From contig WHUX01000544.1 in assembly GCA_015179025.1 (NCBI GenBank), positions 1 through 20,114 on the forward strand: 20,114 nt of DNA, given 5' to 3'. This DNA is from Terfezia claveryi. Taxonomy: Eukaryota > Ascomycota > Pezizomycetes > Pezizales > Pezizaceae. Positions within the stretch are counted from its first letter, which is position 1. Each line of letters starts with the position of its first letter. This document shows positions 1-9,304 of the stretch, one piece after another. A program made the translations under genes and the position numbers. Under the pieces are notes generated by a model, which had not been told where the DNA came from, made no database searches, and worked only from the letters and a program-made list of their open reading frames with translations.

Positions 1-587
1 CCCTCATCACTACTCTTACCAATATGGACAACAATAATAATCTGCTGGATACCTAACTCTTGGAAAATCTTATATACTAAGGAACCCTACATCTATCCTA
101 ACATCCTTAATAGGATACTTTGATACCTCTTTCTTGGACTGTACTATATCCCACAAGTCTACTGGAGCATATGTATTCTTATTACATAGGATTCTAATTT
201 CTTGGTGTTTTAAATGATAAGGCCTGGTAGCTCTAAACTCAATAGAAGCAGAATTCATTGCCAGTACAGAAGCTATGAGAGAGCTAATATAGATTATAGG
301 ATTCTTGGAAAACCTAAAACTTCCGAAAAAAACTTCTATTCTATACAGTGATAATAAGGAAGCCCTTGCACTAGCAAAATGTAGTGAATACTAGCCTCGT
401 ATAAAACATATATATGTAAGAGAATAATTTATCACTTATATGGTCGAATTGGGACAATGCTTAATTGAATACATTATTACAAAAGACATGATAACAGATG
501 CTCTTACAAAAGCTCTATCTTAAGAACTATATAAGCATTATATAAAATCAATGGGCTTATGGTTTAAAGCATCACAACATTATTAAT
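1..587 (+). pseudogene. Ty1/copia Pol C-terminus (RNase H) relic
   Basis: One reading frame (codons starting at 107 and every third base) reads through about 155 residues that match the end of Ty1/copia polyproteins. It has a KSTGAYVF block near 149-172, the RNase H block SIEAEFIASTEAMREL near 239-286, LYSDNKEALALAK near 338-379, and the closing ITKDMITDALTKAL near 476-520. In intact elements this domain removes the RNA template during reverse transcription. At least six in-frame stops interrupt the frame (for example TGA TAA near 215 and TAG near 284), so it is dead. The element is cut off at the left edge of the window, and I could not define an LTR downstream. The family call rests on motif order and is fairly sure; subfamily is unknown. 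Confidence 0.8.
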
Positions 588-701
588 GTGGACTATATTA
601 TGGAGTTTTCTCCTCTCATAATTAACAATACCTATATATGAAGAGGGAATCTCACTATGTAGATGAAGGTATTCCTCTCCTAAAAACATTCTATACATGA
701 G
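588..701. other. AT-rich spacer after the copia relic
   Basis: This stretch may include the copia 3' LTR, but the window shows no second LTR to compare it with. I see no gene. Confidence 0.4.
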
Positions 702-1319
702 TAAATCAGTATGGGATTGGAGAGTGTAAGGTATGTTATTTGCTCCGTAGTCCTTAATGACCTAAAATAATCCTAATCTGACCATATAAAATGCAGATTA
801 GAGGTGTGGGGTATGTTATTCACTCCATAGTCCTTAATAACCTAAATTAATCCTAATCTGACAATATATAATACAGATTGGAGGGTATGGGGTATATTAT
901 TTGCTTCATAGTCTTTAAGGACCTAAAATAATTCTAATCTAACAATATAAAATACAGATTAGAGGGTATAAGATATATTATTCACTCCATGGTCTCTAAT
1001 AACCTAAAATAATCCTAATCTAACAATATAAAATGCAGAATAGAGGATATGGGGTATATTATTCACTCCGTGGTCTCTAATAACCTAAAATAATCCTAAT
1101 CAACAATATAAAATGTAGATTGGAGGGTATGGGATATATTATTCACTCTATGGTTCATAATAACCTAAAATAATCCTAATCTGACAATATAAAATGTAGA
1201 TTAGAGGGTGTAAGGTATGTTATTCACTCTGTAGTCCCTAATGACCTAAAATAATTCTAATCTAACAATATAAAATGTAGATTGGAGGATGTGGGGTATG
1301 TTATTTACTCCATGGTCCC
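702..1319. repeat. 81-bp tandem repeat array
   Basis: The block CCTAAA(A/T)TAATCCTAATCT recurs at 761, 841, 922, 1003, 1084, 1164 and 1244, giving a period of 80-81 bp and about 7.5 units. Units also share an ATTCACTCCATGGTC-like block and GTAGATTGGAGG. They differ mostly by transitions. The eighth unit is cut in the middle, at the point where the LTR of element A begins. No coding potential is seen. Confidence 0.9.
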
Positions 1320-1776
1320 TGTAACAACCATCTCTCTTTAGCATTGTTATTGTTATTGTTGTTGTCTAGTACCGGGTTGTCTTTTGAGAGTCGTGCCACT
1401 TCCGGTATGACTGTCAAAGGTTCCCTATCTCGGAACCTGATTCTGTTATCAGTCTTGGCTTCTTGGGCACTATGTATATATATCTCCTTGCTCTTGCACT
1501 CACGTTGGATCACTATCCAACGTCTTGAATCCCTAATACAGGACCTTGCTTCTCCCAGCACTTATACACCTCCCTTGTACACCTCCTTGTCTCGTGAACA
1601 GCTCTACAGCCTTGCTGCCTCCTACTACTCCCGTGTGCCTCTCTTGCCATCGCCATTGCCCCGTCCTAGCCTTTTCCCCTAGTCATATATGTAGTATTCC
1701 TACATGTGTGTTACCCTAGCCTTGCCCTTGCCCCAGCGTACCCCTTGGTTGCCTTGTCCCTAGAGCCATCGTTACA
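1320..1776 (+). repeat. Element A 5' LTR
   Basis: It begins TGTAACAACCA and ends CGTTACA (TG...CA). A TATA-like tract lies near 1475-1485, followed by the hairpin GTTGGAT-cact-ATCCAAC (1504-1521). U5 contains CTCGTGAACAGCTCT and a CTACATGTGTG hairpin arm, both seen in the other LTRs. U3 contains a GGTTCC/GGAACC inverted repeat (near 1422-1438) and differs from the U3 of A's own 3' LTR, although the R-U5 parts match. Confidence 0.85.
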
Positions 1777-1780
1777 CTAT

Positions 1781-1787
1781 GTTGGAT
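1781..1787 (+). promoter_or_regulatory. Candidate self-priming primer-binding site of A
   Basis: GTTGGAT starts four bases after the LTR and is complementary to ATCCAAC at 1515-1521 in the LTR, close to the predicted transcript start. The equivalent site in element C extends to nine complementary bases; A differs there by one C-to-T change. Confidence 0.45.
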
Positions 1788-1815
1788 CACCCTGACCAAC
1801 TGGTATGTCTACATT

Positions 1816-3015
1816 ATGGCAACTCAAGAAACCACTCCTATGCTCCTAGGAGCTAGGTTCCAAGCCTGGCAAGCACTGCCAATCCCAAAAAATTAGACCA
1901 ACTTCACCAACTATCACAACACCATCATCAACATTTACCTCACTGCAGACACCATGGGTTTGCAACTAGAAGTAGCCATATATGAAGCCCAACAGAAACT
2001 AGCCAGAGCCAAAGATGAAATCACAATACTTACAGAAGACCTTACATCCTACCAGAAGGACTTGGCCAATGAAAAGAGGACTGTCCAAACCCTGATCAGG
2101 GACCTGGACACCATAAGCCCTGGGAATCAGGCACCTCAGGCCCCCAAAACACAGGACCTCCCCACTCCACCGAAATTTAAGGGCGAAAGGTCCCGCCTCA
2201 AACCTTGGAAAAACTCAATCAATATCAAACTAAATGGAGACACTGCAAAGTTCCCTACCATCCAACACCGCTTGGCCTACGTATACGGCCTATTGGAGGA
2301 TAAAGCCTTGGATCAAGTCCAACCATACATCCAAGACTCGGGTATCAAACTAGTAGATGTTCCCACACTATTCGCTATCCTCAATCGGGTGTTTGGAGAT
2401 CTAGACCTGGCAGGAACAGCAACCAGAGCCCTTTGGGCCCTAAGACAATGAGGCAATGACCTCTCAATATATGTAGCCGAATTCTTGAGGCTAGCAGCAG
2501 AAGTACTATGGAACGACTAGGTAAAACTGGAATAGTTCGAAGAGGGCCTTAGTATCGAGATCAAAAAGCACCTTATTCTATCTCCAGCCAAAACTCTTGA
2601 GGAGCTCATCGACCTGGCCTCGCAGGTGGAACAAAGGACAGCCAGGTTGGGGATGCAACAGGCCTGGATCCCTCCCCCCTAGAACCTATCGCAACCCCAC
2701 CTCTAGAATCAACACCTCCAGAACCCATCGCAACCCCGCCCCCAGAATCAACCCGACCCAGTTAAAGCAGCACACCCTTCCATGGTAGCTGGGGGAACCA
2801 CCTTAATAGACCTATCTTCAGGAAGACCCTGGCTCACTCAGGGGGAAAGAGATTACCACCACAACAATAGGCTATGCATAGCCTGTAGCAAGGGAGACCA
2901 CTTTATTGCGGCATGTCCCCTCCGCAAGAACTGCTCTCTGGCCGCCCACGCCATATCCAAATCACGGATCGAAGAAGATTGTGAAGAGTGGGGAAAAGGG
3001 AAGTCCCTTGCCTAG
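1816..3015 (+). pseudogene. gag: Element A Gag, six in-frame stops
   Basis: The frame from ATG 1816 runs 400 codons to TAG 3013-3015. The six stops inside it are at 1894, 2449, 2518, 2533, 2680 and 2704, and no frameshift was found. Residues about 45-95 are Glu/Lys/Leu-rich and probably coiled-coil. The capsid-like core follows, starting at DLPTPPKFKGERSRLKPW (around 2155) and running through the FPTIQHRLAYVYGLLEDKALDQVQP stretch. The C-terminus has one CCHC knuckle, C-X2-C-X4-H-X4-C (2875-2917), which in intact Gag binds the RNA genome. Several stops read as decay of CAG, CAA, CGA or TGG codons, that is C-to-T on one strand or the other. The start agrees with that of element C, which shares RF-AW and PIP a few residues in. 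Confidence 0.85.
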
Positions 3016-3036
3016 TTACTGACACTAGCAAGGGAC
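2991..3036 (+). promoter_or_regulatory. Programmed -1 frameshift signal (A)
   Basis: The heptamer G GGA AAA (2991-2997) lies in the gag frame. A 5-nt spacer follows, then GTCCCTTGC (3003-3011), which can pair perfectly with GCAAGGGAC (3028-3036). The gag stop sits in the loop, and pol continues in the -1 frame. The same elements at the same spacing occur in element B at 5335-5380. Confidence 0.65.
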
Positions 3037-3714
3037 CTGCCTAGGGTCATTTATTTTTGTCTGCATTTTCTTTACCTACATCTATATCTGTTGATGAGTC
3101 TCACCTGTTTGGTGAGCACTTCGTTGTACCTATAACTGTCAAGTTCAATAATAAAACAGTGGTTACATCAGCTCTCATGGATTGTGGTGCTTCAGGAATA
3201 GTATTTATTGGCCAGACCTTCGTTAGTAAAAACTCTATACCAACCTCTAAGCTAAAGACCCCCCGCCTTCTTAATGACATTAACGGCCACCCTATCTCTT
3301 CTGGGGTGATTACCCACCTCGCATGCCTGCCCAGTACTATGGGTGATCACTCGGAAGATCTCCTAATGTTCATAACCAAGCTAAAGTATCCAATTGTCCT
3401 TGGGGTCCCCTGGCTTAGAATGCATAATGTATCAGTCAGCTTTGGCTCTTACACTTTATGATTCAACAGCCCTTATTACAAAAAACACTGTAGGGATCCA
3501 AAAACTACTGTCACTAGGCTATGTGCATTGCTACCCCCAATAATCCGCCTGACTCAGGTGGTACTCCCACCTGCACACATCAATGCCCCCATTCCCCCTA
3601 TTACCCCTATTCCCCTAGTTTCCCTGATATCCCCCGCCCCCACAAAACCGTTAAATATTAACTTTATTGGAGCAAGAGCTTTTGCTTACCTCACCAGATG
3701 ATATAAGCTCAAGG

Positions 3715-3719
3715 TATAT
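3715..3719 (+). repeat. 5-bp target site duplication, left (TATAT)
   Basis: TATAT directly precedes the TGTAAC start of element B and is repeated directly after the far end of B at 10029-10033. Removing B and one copy restores the pol frame of A. Five bases is the usual duplication for Ty3/gypsy integrases. Confidence 0.9.
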
Positions 3720-3745
3720 TGTAACAACCATGTGTTCAGTTGTCA

Positions 3746-3765
3746 TCACCTGCGATCGCAGGTAA
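3746..3765. promoter_or_regulatory. U3 palindrome, 5' LTR copy
   Basis: This matches TCACCTGCGATCGCAGGTGA except for one G-to-A change in the last arm. The symmetry and the position about 80 bp upstream of TATA suggest a binding site for a dimeric regulator; this is inference. Confidence 0.5.
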
Positions 3766-3845
3766 TAGGTCATTGTGTTATCGTTACCTTGCTTGGCTTC
3801 TGAGATAGGGAAGCTTATTTTCCCCATTGCCCTAACCGAGTTATG

Positions 3846-3893
3846 TATATATAGAGCCTGTCCCTTGTACTGTCGTTGGATCCCCATCCAACG
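3846..3893 (+). promoter_or_regulatory. Core promoter and 5' transcript hairpin of B
   Basis: TATATATA (3846-3853) lies 21 bp upstream of a perfect inverted repeat CGTTGGAT-cccc-ATCCAACG (3874-3893). The usual TATA-to-start distance puts transcript initiation at or in this hairpin. The pair is kept in all LTRs here: C has TATA at 19188-19195 and the same hairpin about 20 bp on. Confidence 0.6.
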
Positions 3894-4180
3894 TCTTGTA
3901 TATCCAATACAGGGCCTTGCTTCTCTCCACGTTGGTGCATCTCCCTTGTGCACCTCCTCGCCTTGTCTCTGCAGTCCAGCTGCCTCCCTTGACACACGCG
4001 GCAACTGCTTCCGCGTGTCTCATGTCCCTTGCCCTCTGCCTCTCTTGCCTCTTGCCCTTGCCCCCCGTCTCAGCCTCCCCCTGGTCACACATGTAGCGTT
4101 CCTACATGTGTGTTATCCAAGCCTTGCCCTTGCCCCGGCGTACCCCTTGGTCGCCTTGCCCCCAGAGCCGTCGCTACACT

Positions 4181-4189
4181 ACATTGGAT
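4181..4189 (+). promoter_or_regulatory. Candidate self-priming primer-binding site of B
   Basis: ACATTGGAT starts two bases after the LTR and is complementary, with one mismatch, to ATCCAACGT at 3886-3894 in the LTR. The mismatch is a CpG-type G-to-A change, and element C has the perfect nine-base form. I could not match it to the 3' end of any tRNA I know. Self-priming as in Tf1 of fission yeast fits. Confidence 0.5.
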
Positions 4190-4214
4190 CTTCTCGACCA
4201 ACTGGTACGCTGTC

Positions 4215-5359
4215 ATGTCCGAACCAACCCCGTTACCCACCGACAGGTTCCAAGCATGGAGGAAACCCCAATACCTCAGACCCTGCCCAGCTGTTGGAAT
4301 ACCGCCGAATGGCCATCGATATCTTCACTGCCATCTATAAGATTGGCAAAAACAAGGAGCGGAGCTCCAGAACACCGAACGAAGGCTGAAAGAAGCCGAA
4401 GATGAAATCCTTCTTCTCCGAGAGGACCTTGCAGATACCGAGTAACCATTCGCAATCTCAACCATGCCCTTGCCGCCGCAACCGCACAGGCACCGGTTAC
4501 TGCCACGCCCGCCAAAACCCAAGACCTCCCCACCCCACCCAAATTTAATGGTGAACGGGCCCGCCTCAAGGCCTGGAAAAACTCGATCAATATTAAGCTC
4601 AATGGAGATGCTGCTAAATTTCCAACCACCCAGCACAAACTCGCCTACGTTTACAGCCTGCTGGAGGGGAAGGCTCTGGACCAAGTCCAGCCCTATGTTT
4701 TGGGAACAGGGATCAATCTAAGGACATTTCCGCCTTATTCATTATCCTTGACCGAGCGTTTGGGGATCCGGATCCAGAAGGAACGGCCACAAGAGCCCTT
4801 CGAGCCCTTCGACAAAACAACACCGACCTCGCCACCTATGTGGCTGAATTCTCTAGGTTGGCTACTGAAGTCGACTGGAGTGACAAAATAAAATTGGATC
4901 AATTCCAGGAAGGCCTAAGCGTGGAGCTAAGGCAGGCACTCATCAATTTCCCAGATGTCCACACCCTCGAAGAGTTCATTGATCAGGCTAGCCGATTGGA
5001 GCAAAAGATGCCAGGTTTAGAAATAGCCTGAAGGCCTCCCCTACCGCAGCCCCCGCTCAACTTTCTCACCTGCTTGCACTCAGCCACAGACCCCTATTAC
5101 CAACAACCCAGCCCACCCTTCCCTCGTAGCCGGTGGACCAGCGCCTATGGATCTATCGGCAGGCAGGCCTCGCCTGACCCAAGAAGAGAGGGAACGCCGC
5201 CGGAATAATGGGCTATGCATAGCCTGTGGGAAGGCCGACCACTTCATTGCGGCCTGTCCCCTTCGAAAAAACCGCTCCCTAGCCGCCCACGCCATCTCAG
5301 ACACCCCAGCCAGGATTGTGGAGGTGGATGAGTCGGGAAAAGCCCTGTCCCTTGCATAG
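4215..5359 (+). pseudogene. gag: Element B Gag, several frameshifts
   Basis: ATG 4215 opens a frame homologous to the Gag of C (PTDRF-AW near the start). The homology then jumps frame near 4262, 4365, 4440, 4725-4790 and about 5030. Recognisable blocks are the Glu/Lys-rich predicted coiled coil (about 4365-4440), the capsid-like core beginning TQDLPTPPKFNGERARLK (about 4520), the DKIKLDQFQEGLSVEL block (4840-5031 frame), and the CCHC knuckle (Cys 5216, Cys 5224, His 5240, Cys 5255). It ends at TAG 5357-5359. The stops seen arise from the shifts rather than from point nonsense. Intact Gag would form the particle that packages the RNA. Confidence 0.85.
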
Positions 5360-6258
5360 TCACTGACACTAGCAAGGGACCTGCACTAGGTCACCTGTCT
5401 TTGTCGTCTTTTTCTGTCCCTTCTATGTCTGTTGACGAGTCTCACCTGTTTGGTGAGCATTTTGTTGTACCTATCACGATATCCTTCAATAGTAAAACAC
5501 TCGTCACATCAGCTCTCGTAGACTGTGGAGCCTCAGGAATTGCCTTCATCGACCAGGCCTTTGTCAGTAAACATGCCATACCCACCTCTAAGCTCAAAAC
5601 CCCCCGCCTCCTCGATGTCATTGATGGCCGACCTATCTCTTCTGGAGCCATTACCGATATCGCATGTACTCCTGCACAGATTGGTGACCACTCCGAAAGC
5701 CTCCCTATGTTCGTTACTAAGCTCAAGTATCCAATTGTCCTCGGAATCCCATGGCTTCGAATGCACGATGTATCGGTCAGCTTCGGCTCGTATACCCTGC
5801 GTTTTAACAGCCCTTACTGCAAAAAACATTGCAGACAACCGAAGGCCACCGTTACTGGGTTGTGTGCGTTACCGCCCCCAATAATCCACCCAACTCAGGT
5901 GGTACACCAGCCTGCGCATATCGATGCCACCAATCCTCCTGTTCTCCCTACTCCCCCCCCTGCTCCCCCTGTTCCCCCTGTTTCCCCTGTTCCCTCTGTC
6001 CCCCTGGCGCCCCCAAAACCCCTGAACATTAGCTTTATCGGGGCAGGGGCTTTCGCTTACCTCACCAGGAGGCACAAGCTGAAGGCACACGCTCTCTCCA
6101 TATATGAGGTGAACCTAGAGATCAACAAGACGAGATCCAAGGAGGAGTGGAAATCCATGGTTCCGGATGAATACCATGAATTCATTGACCTGTTCTCGGA
6201 AAAAGCAGCAGAGAAGCTTGCCCCCCATCGACCATATGACCACACAATCCGCTGGTAG
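5332..6258 (+). pseudogene. pol: Element B Pol part 1: aspartic protease and linker
   Basis: The pol frame opens right after a TGA at 5329 and is entered by the -1 frameshift at 5335-5341. It has no ATG near its start, which supports expression as Gag-Pol. The protease active site ALVDCGASGIAFI has its Asp codon at 5521-5523. A low-complexity Pro/Val linker (about 5940-6020, many CCCCCTGTT-like repeats) precedes an FIGAGAFAYL block and the LFSEKAAEKLAPHRPYDHTI block that leads into RT. The frame ends at TAG 6256-6258 only because one C is missing at about 6249, where CCC in the relatives reads CC. This is the longest undamaged segment of B. Confidence 0.88.
5335..5380 (+). promoter_or_regulatory. 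Programmed -1 frameshift signal (B)
   Basis: G GGA AAA (5335-5341) is in the gag frame. A 5-nt spacer is followed by GTCCCTTGC (5347-5355), which pairs perfectly with GCAAGGGAC (5372-5380) across a 16-nt loop that holds the gag stop. Slipping back one base enters the pol frame, which is open from 5332. The overlap of the two frames is only about 28 nt and contains this heptamer. This is the standard layout for -1 frameshifting. Confidence 0.7.
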
Positions 6259-7560
6259 AAGGTAAGACCCCCCCTTATGGACCTCTCTATGGGATGTCTC
6301 GGGTGGAACTAGAAGCTCTAAAAAGTATCTGGAGGAAAACCTCAACAAGAGCTTCATTTGCTACAGTTCCTCTCCAGCGGGTGCCCCGGTGCTGTTCGTG
6401 AAGAAGTCGGACGGCTCTCTTCGGTTGTGTATTGATTATCATGGCCTGAACAAGATAACGGTCAAGAACAGATACCCCTTGCCCCTGATCCAGGAGACAT
6501 TAGCCAGGCTTTCCAAGGCAGAGTGGTTCACCAAATTGGATCTGAGAGGGGCATACAACTTGGTACGAATTGCTGAGGGAGAGGAGTGGAAAACTGCCTT
6601 CCGGACGCGATATGGCCATTTTGAGTACAATGTGATGCCTTTCGGCTTAACCAACGCCCCCGCCTCTTTTCAGCACTTTATCAATGACACTCTGCGGGAC
6701 TTTCTGGACGTATTCTGCACGCCTACCTGGACGATATCCTCATCTACTCGGATACCCTAGCGGAACACAAGATCCATGTCCGACAAGTGCTGGAGAAGCT
6801 GGAGGGAGCTGGGTTATATCTGAAGCCGGAAAAGTGCGAGTTCTATGTGCAGAAGGTCAAGTATCTGGGGCTGATTATTACCACGGAGGGCATCCAGATG
6901 GACCCTGCGAAGGTTGCTGCGATCCAGGAGTGGGAAACTCCAGCCAACCTCAAGGATGTACAGGCCTTCCTGGGATTCGCTAACTTCTACCGCCGGTTTA
7001 TCCTGGGATACTCGAAGATCGTGGCACCCTTGACGGCGTTGACAAGGACAAAGGGTATGGACAAAAGCCAGCGCTTCCAGTGGAGTTTAGAAGCCCAATC
7101 TGCCTTCGAGAAGCTCAAGGAAGCCTTCTGCTCAGCCCCAATCCTGGCCCATTTTGACCCCGATAGCGAGTGCATCGTAGAAACGGACGCCTCCGACTAT
7201 GTCTCCGCCGGAATCCTGTCCCAGTATGTCAATGGATCCTCTACCCAGTGGCCTATTTCTCCAAAAAGCACTCCCCGGCAGAGTATAATTACGAGATCTA
7301 TGATAAGGAGTTAATGGCCATTGTGCGGGCTTTTGAGGAATGGAGGCCCCACCTGGAGTCAGCGAAGGGGGTTATCGAGGTCCTTTCTGACCATAAGAAC
7401 CTGGAATACTTCACAACTACCAAGTTGCTGAATCGCCGGCAGGCTAGGTGGTCGGAATTCCTGTCCCGGTTCAACTTCAAAATCAAGTACCAGCCAGGAA
7501 AGGCTGGTGGGAAGCCAGACGCACTGACCAGGAGATCAGGAGATCTCCCTTAAGGGGGGG
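6259..7560 (+). pseudogene. pol: Element B Pol part 2: reverse transcriptase and RNase H
   Basis: Ty3-type RT blocks appear in order: [20 protein letters not shown] (from 6389), [26 protein letters not shown], and [18 protein letters not shown]. The catalytic YLDD follows at 6724-6735 and the LGLIITTEG block at about 6868. RNase H begins near [15 protein letters not shown] (about 7180) and continues through [21 protein letters not shown] and SDHKNLEYF. One-base lesions break the frame at about 6250 (C lost), 6320 (six A reduced to five), 6717 (C lost in CACCGCC), 7248 and 7552 (extra T). Within each segment the frame is open. Copying RNA to cDNA is the job of the intact enzyme. Compare A 10034-11500, where the same region has stops but no shifts. 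Confidence 0.9.
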
Positions 7561-9145
7561 GATGAAAGGCTGAAGTACCAGAACCAGGTGGTACTGAAAC
7601 CGGAAAATCTTGACCTGGCCGCCAATGTTCTGGCTGAGGCTGAGGCTAAAGCTGACATTGTGGATGTCGAGGCCAATGCAGATGCTGGAAGTGATCTCCG
7701 ACAACAGGTAAAAAGGGCATACGCGGATGACCCACTGACCAAAGACATTATCGCCGCAGTGGATTCCGGCCAGCGCCGCCATCCCAAGATTTCCCTGGCC
7801 GAGTGTACCGTCCAAGAGGGCATCCTCTATCACCTCGAACGGCTCTATGTACCGGAAGGAGAGCTGCGCCTGCGATTGATCAAGGAACACCACGACAGCC
7901 TAATTGCAGGTCACCCTGGGGTGGCTAAAACGTTGGAGCTGCTAGCTAGGGAATACACATGGATTGACCAGCGGAAGGACGTGGAACGGTACATACGGAA
8001 TTGCCATGTTTGCAAACGTTCTAAGCCTGTCCGCCATGCCCCATATGGGACCCTGAAGCCTCTGGACATCCCGGATCGACCCTGGCTGCACCTGACCATA
8101 GACTTCGTGACGGGATTGCCGGAAGACGCAGGGTTCAATGCCATCCTGATGGTGGTAGACCGGTTGACGAAGATGAGGCATGTTATACCTTGCCGGGATA
8201 CCTGCTCGCTCCGGAGTTAGCCAACCTCTATCTCAATAATGTATTCTGGTACCATGGCCTCCCTGAATCGATTGTGTCCGACCGTGGCCCCCAGTTTACC
8301 TCAGAATTCTGGCAAGCCTTCTGCGAACTTCTGGGGATCAAAGTTCGTCTGTCAACAGCTTACCACCCCCAGACGGACGGCCAATCGGAGAGGATGAATG
8401 CCATTATGGAGCAATATTTGAGGGCTTTCGTCAATTACCAGCAGGACAACTGGGTTTCATTGCTAGCGACCTGCGAATTCGCTGCCAATAACCAGTTCTC
8501 GGAGTCCTCGAAAACCTCTCCCTTCCTGGCCAATTACGGTTGGCACCCCCGATTCGTGGATACCTTAGCACCCCGCATAAAGCCCATCCCCCGGCTAAGG
8601 AATTCGCAGCTGGAATCGCTGAACTCCACCGTACCCTGAAGGCTGAGCTAGGATATGCTCAGGCCAGGCAAGCAGAATATGCCAACGGATCACGGTTGCC
8701 TGCCCCAAGGTACCAGCCTGGAGACAAGGTATGGCTTTCTAGCCGACACTTCCGGACAGAACGGCCCTCCCGTAAGCTGGATCACAAGTTCTAGGCCCCT
8801 ACGAGGTGTTAGCGGCTGTGGGCACTCATGCTTACCGTCTGAGGTTTCCCAGGGATATCAAGCGCCATCCGGTCATTCATGTCTCGGAGATTGAGCCAGC
8901 CGCCGACGATCCCCTTCCAGGGCAAAAGCACCCCCACCTCCTCCCGTGGTGATTGCAGGTGAAGAGGAGTGGGAGGTTGAGGAAGTACTGGACTCGAGGA
9001 AACGCTATGGACGAGTTCAGTATAAGGTCAAGTGGGTAGGGGACGAGGAGACTACCTGGCAACCCGCAGAGGACTTGAGAATGCGCAGGACTTGGTTACC
9101 CTGTTCCACCAGCAATACTCCAGGAAGCCTCGCCCAGTCGACTGA
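7561..9145 (+). pseudogene. pol: Element B Pol part 3: integrase with chromodomain
   Basis: The HHCC zinc-binding domain has GHPGVAK (His 7912) and C-X2-C (Cys 8002, Cys 8011). The catalytic core is a canonical D,D-35-E: Asp 8101-8103 (TIDFVTG), Asp 8280-8282 (SDRGPQF), Glu 8388-8390 (QSERMN). A GDKVWLSSRHF block and a GPYEVL block follow. A chromodomain closes the protein (about 8962-9080), beginning EEEWEVEEVLDSRKRYG and including VKWVGDEETTWQPAEDL. Chromodomains of this group bind methylated histone H3 and steer integration to heterochromatin. Frame breaks occur at about 8208, 8578, 8793 (CC to C), 8930 (six C to five) and 9078 (GG to G). The natural stop is TGA 9143-9145. Confidence 0.9.
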
Positions 9146-9304
9146 GGTCGTGACTTTGCATCCTTGTTGTTTTTTCTGTTCTTGTTGTTGTTCGGAGTTG
9201 GGGTTCTTGTCCTTGCTCTTGTTGTTGTTGTTTTCTGTGTTGATTTTGCCGGTTATCGTGCCCAGTCCTCCTAGTCGCTGGAGCTCCAGCCTAAAGGGGG
9301 ATAG
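9146..9304 (+). promoter_or_regulatory. Element B 3' untranslated region and polypurine tract
   Basis: A TTG/TTC-rich stretch follows pol. The purine run AAAGGGGGA (9293-9301) sits three bases before the 3' LTR and is the expected plus-strand primer. Element A has the same design with a longer G run at about 13255-13265. Confidence 0.75.

Larger units (their letters stand above)
2991..3719 (+). pseudogene. pol: Element A Pol, N-terminal part: protease and proline-rich linker
   Basis: In the -1 frame relative to gag the sequence reads continuously from 2991 to the B insertion at 3719. The retroviral-type aspartic protease motif ALMDCGASGIVFI has its catalytic Asp codon at 3180-3182; active elements use this enzyme to cut Gag-Pol. 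A Pro-rich linker (about 3540-3650) leads to NFIGARAFAYL-like residues just before the break. Stops at 3042 (TAG), 3459 (TGA) and about 3699 (TGA) disable it. The frame resumes at 10034 after element B. The same segment in B is 5332-6258. Confidence 0.85.
3720..4178 (+). repeat. Element B 5' LTR
   Basis: It runs from TGTAACAACCATG to GTCGCTACA. U3 has one copy of the 20-bp palindrome described separately (3746-3765, last arm mutated by one base). TATA is at 3846-3853 and the R-region hairpin at 3874-3893. U5 has an ACATGTAG-CTACATGT inverted repeat near 4087-4109. It is 48 bp shorter than its partner at 9305-9811 because one U3 repeat unit is missing. Confidence 0.92.

Noticed and set aside
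1777..1800. tRNA-type primer-binding site after the LTR
   Set aside because: The bases after the LTR do not fit the usual TGG-led complement of a tRNA 3' end that I know. Complementarity to the LTR itself is the better explanation.
3775..4389. 204-codon plus-strand frame across the 5' LTR of B (similar at 9408-10061)
   Set aside because: Most of it is LTR sequence. Only its last part overlaps gag in a shifted frame, and that is included under the gag pseudogene.
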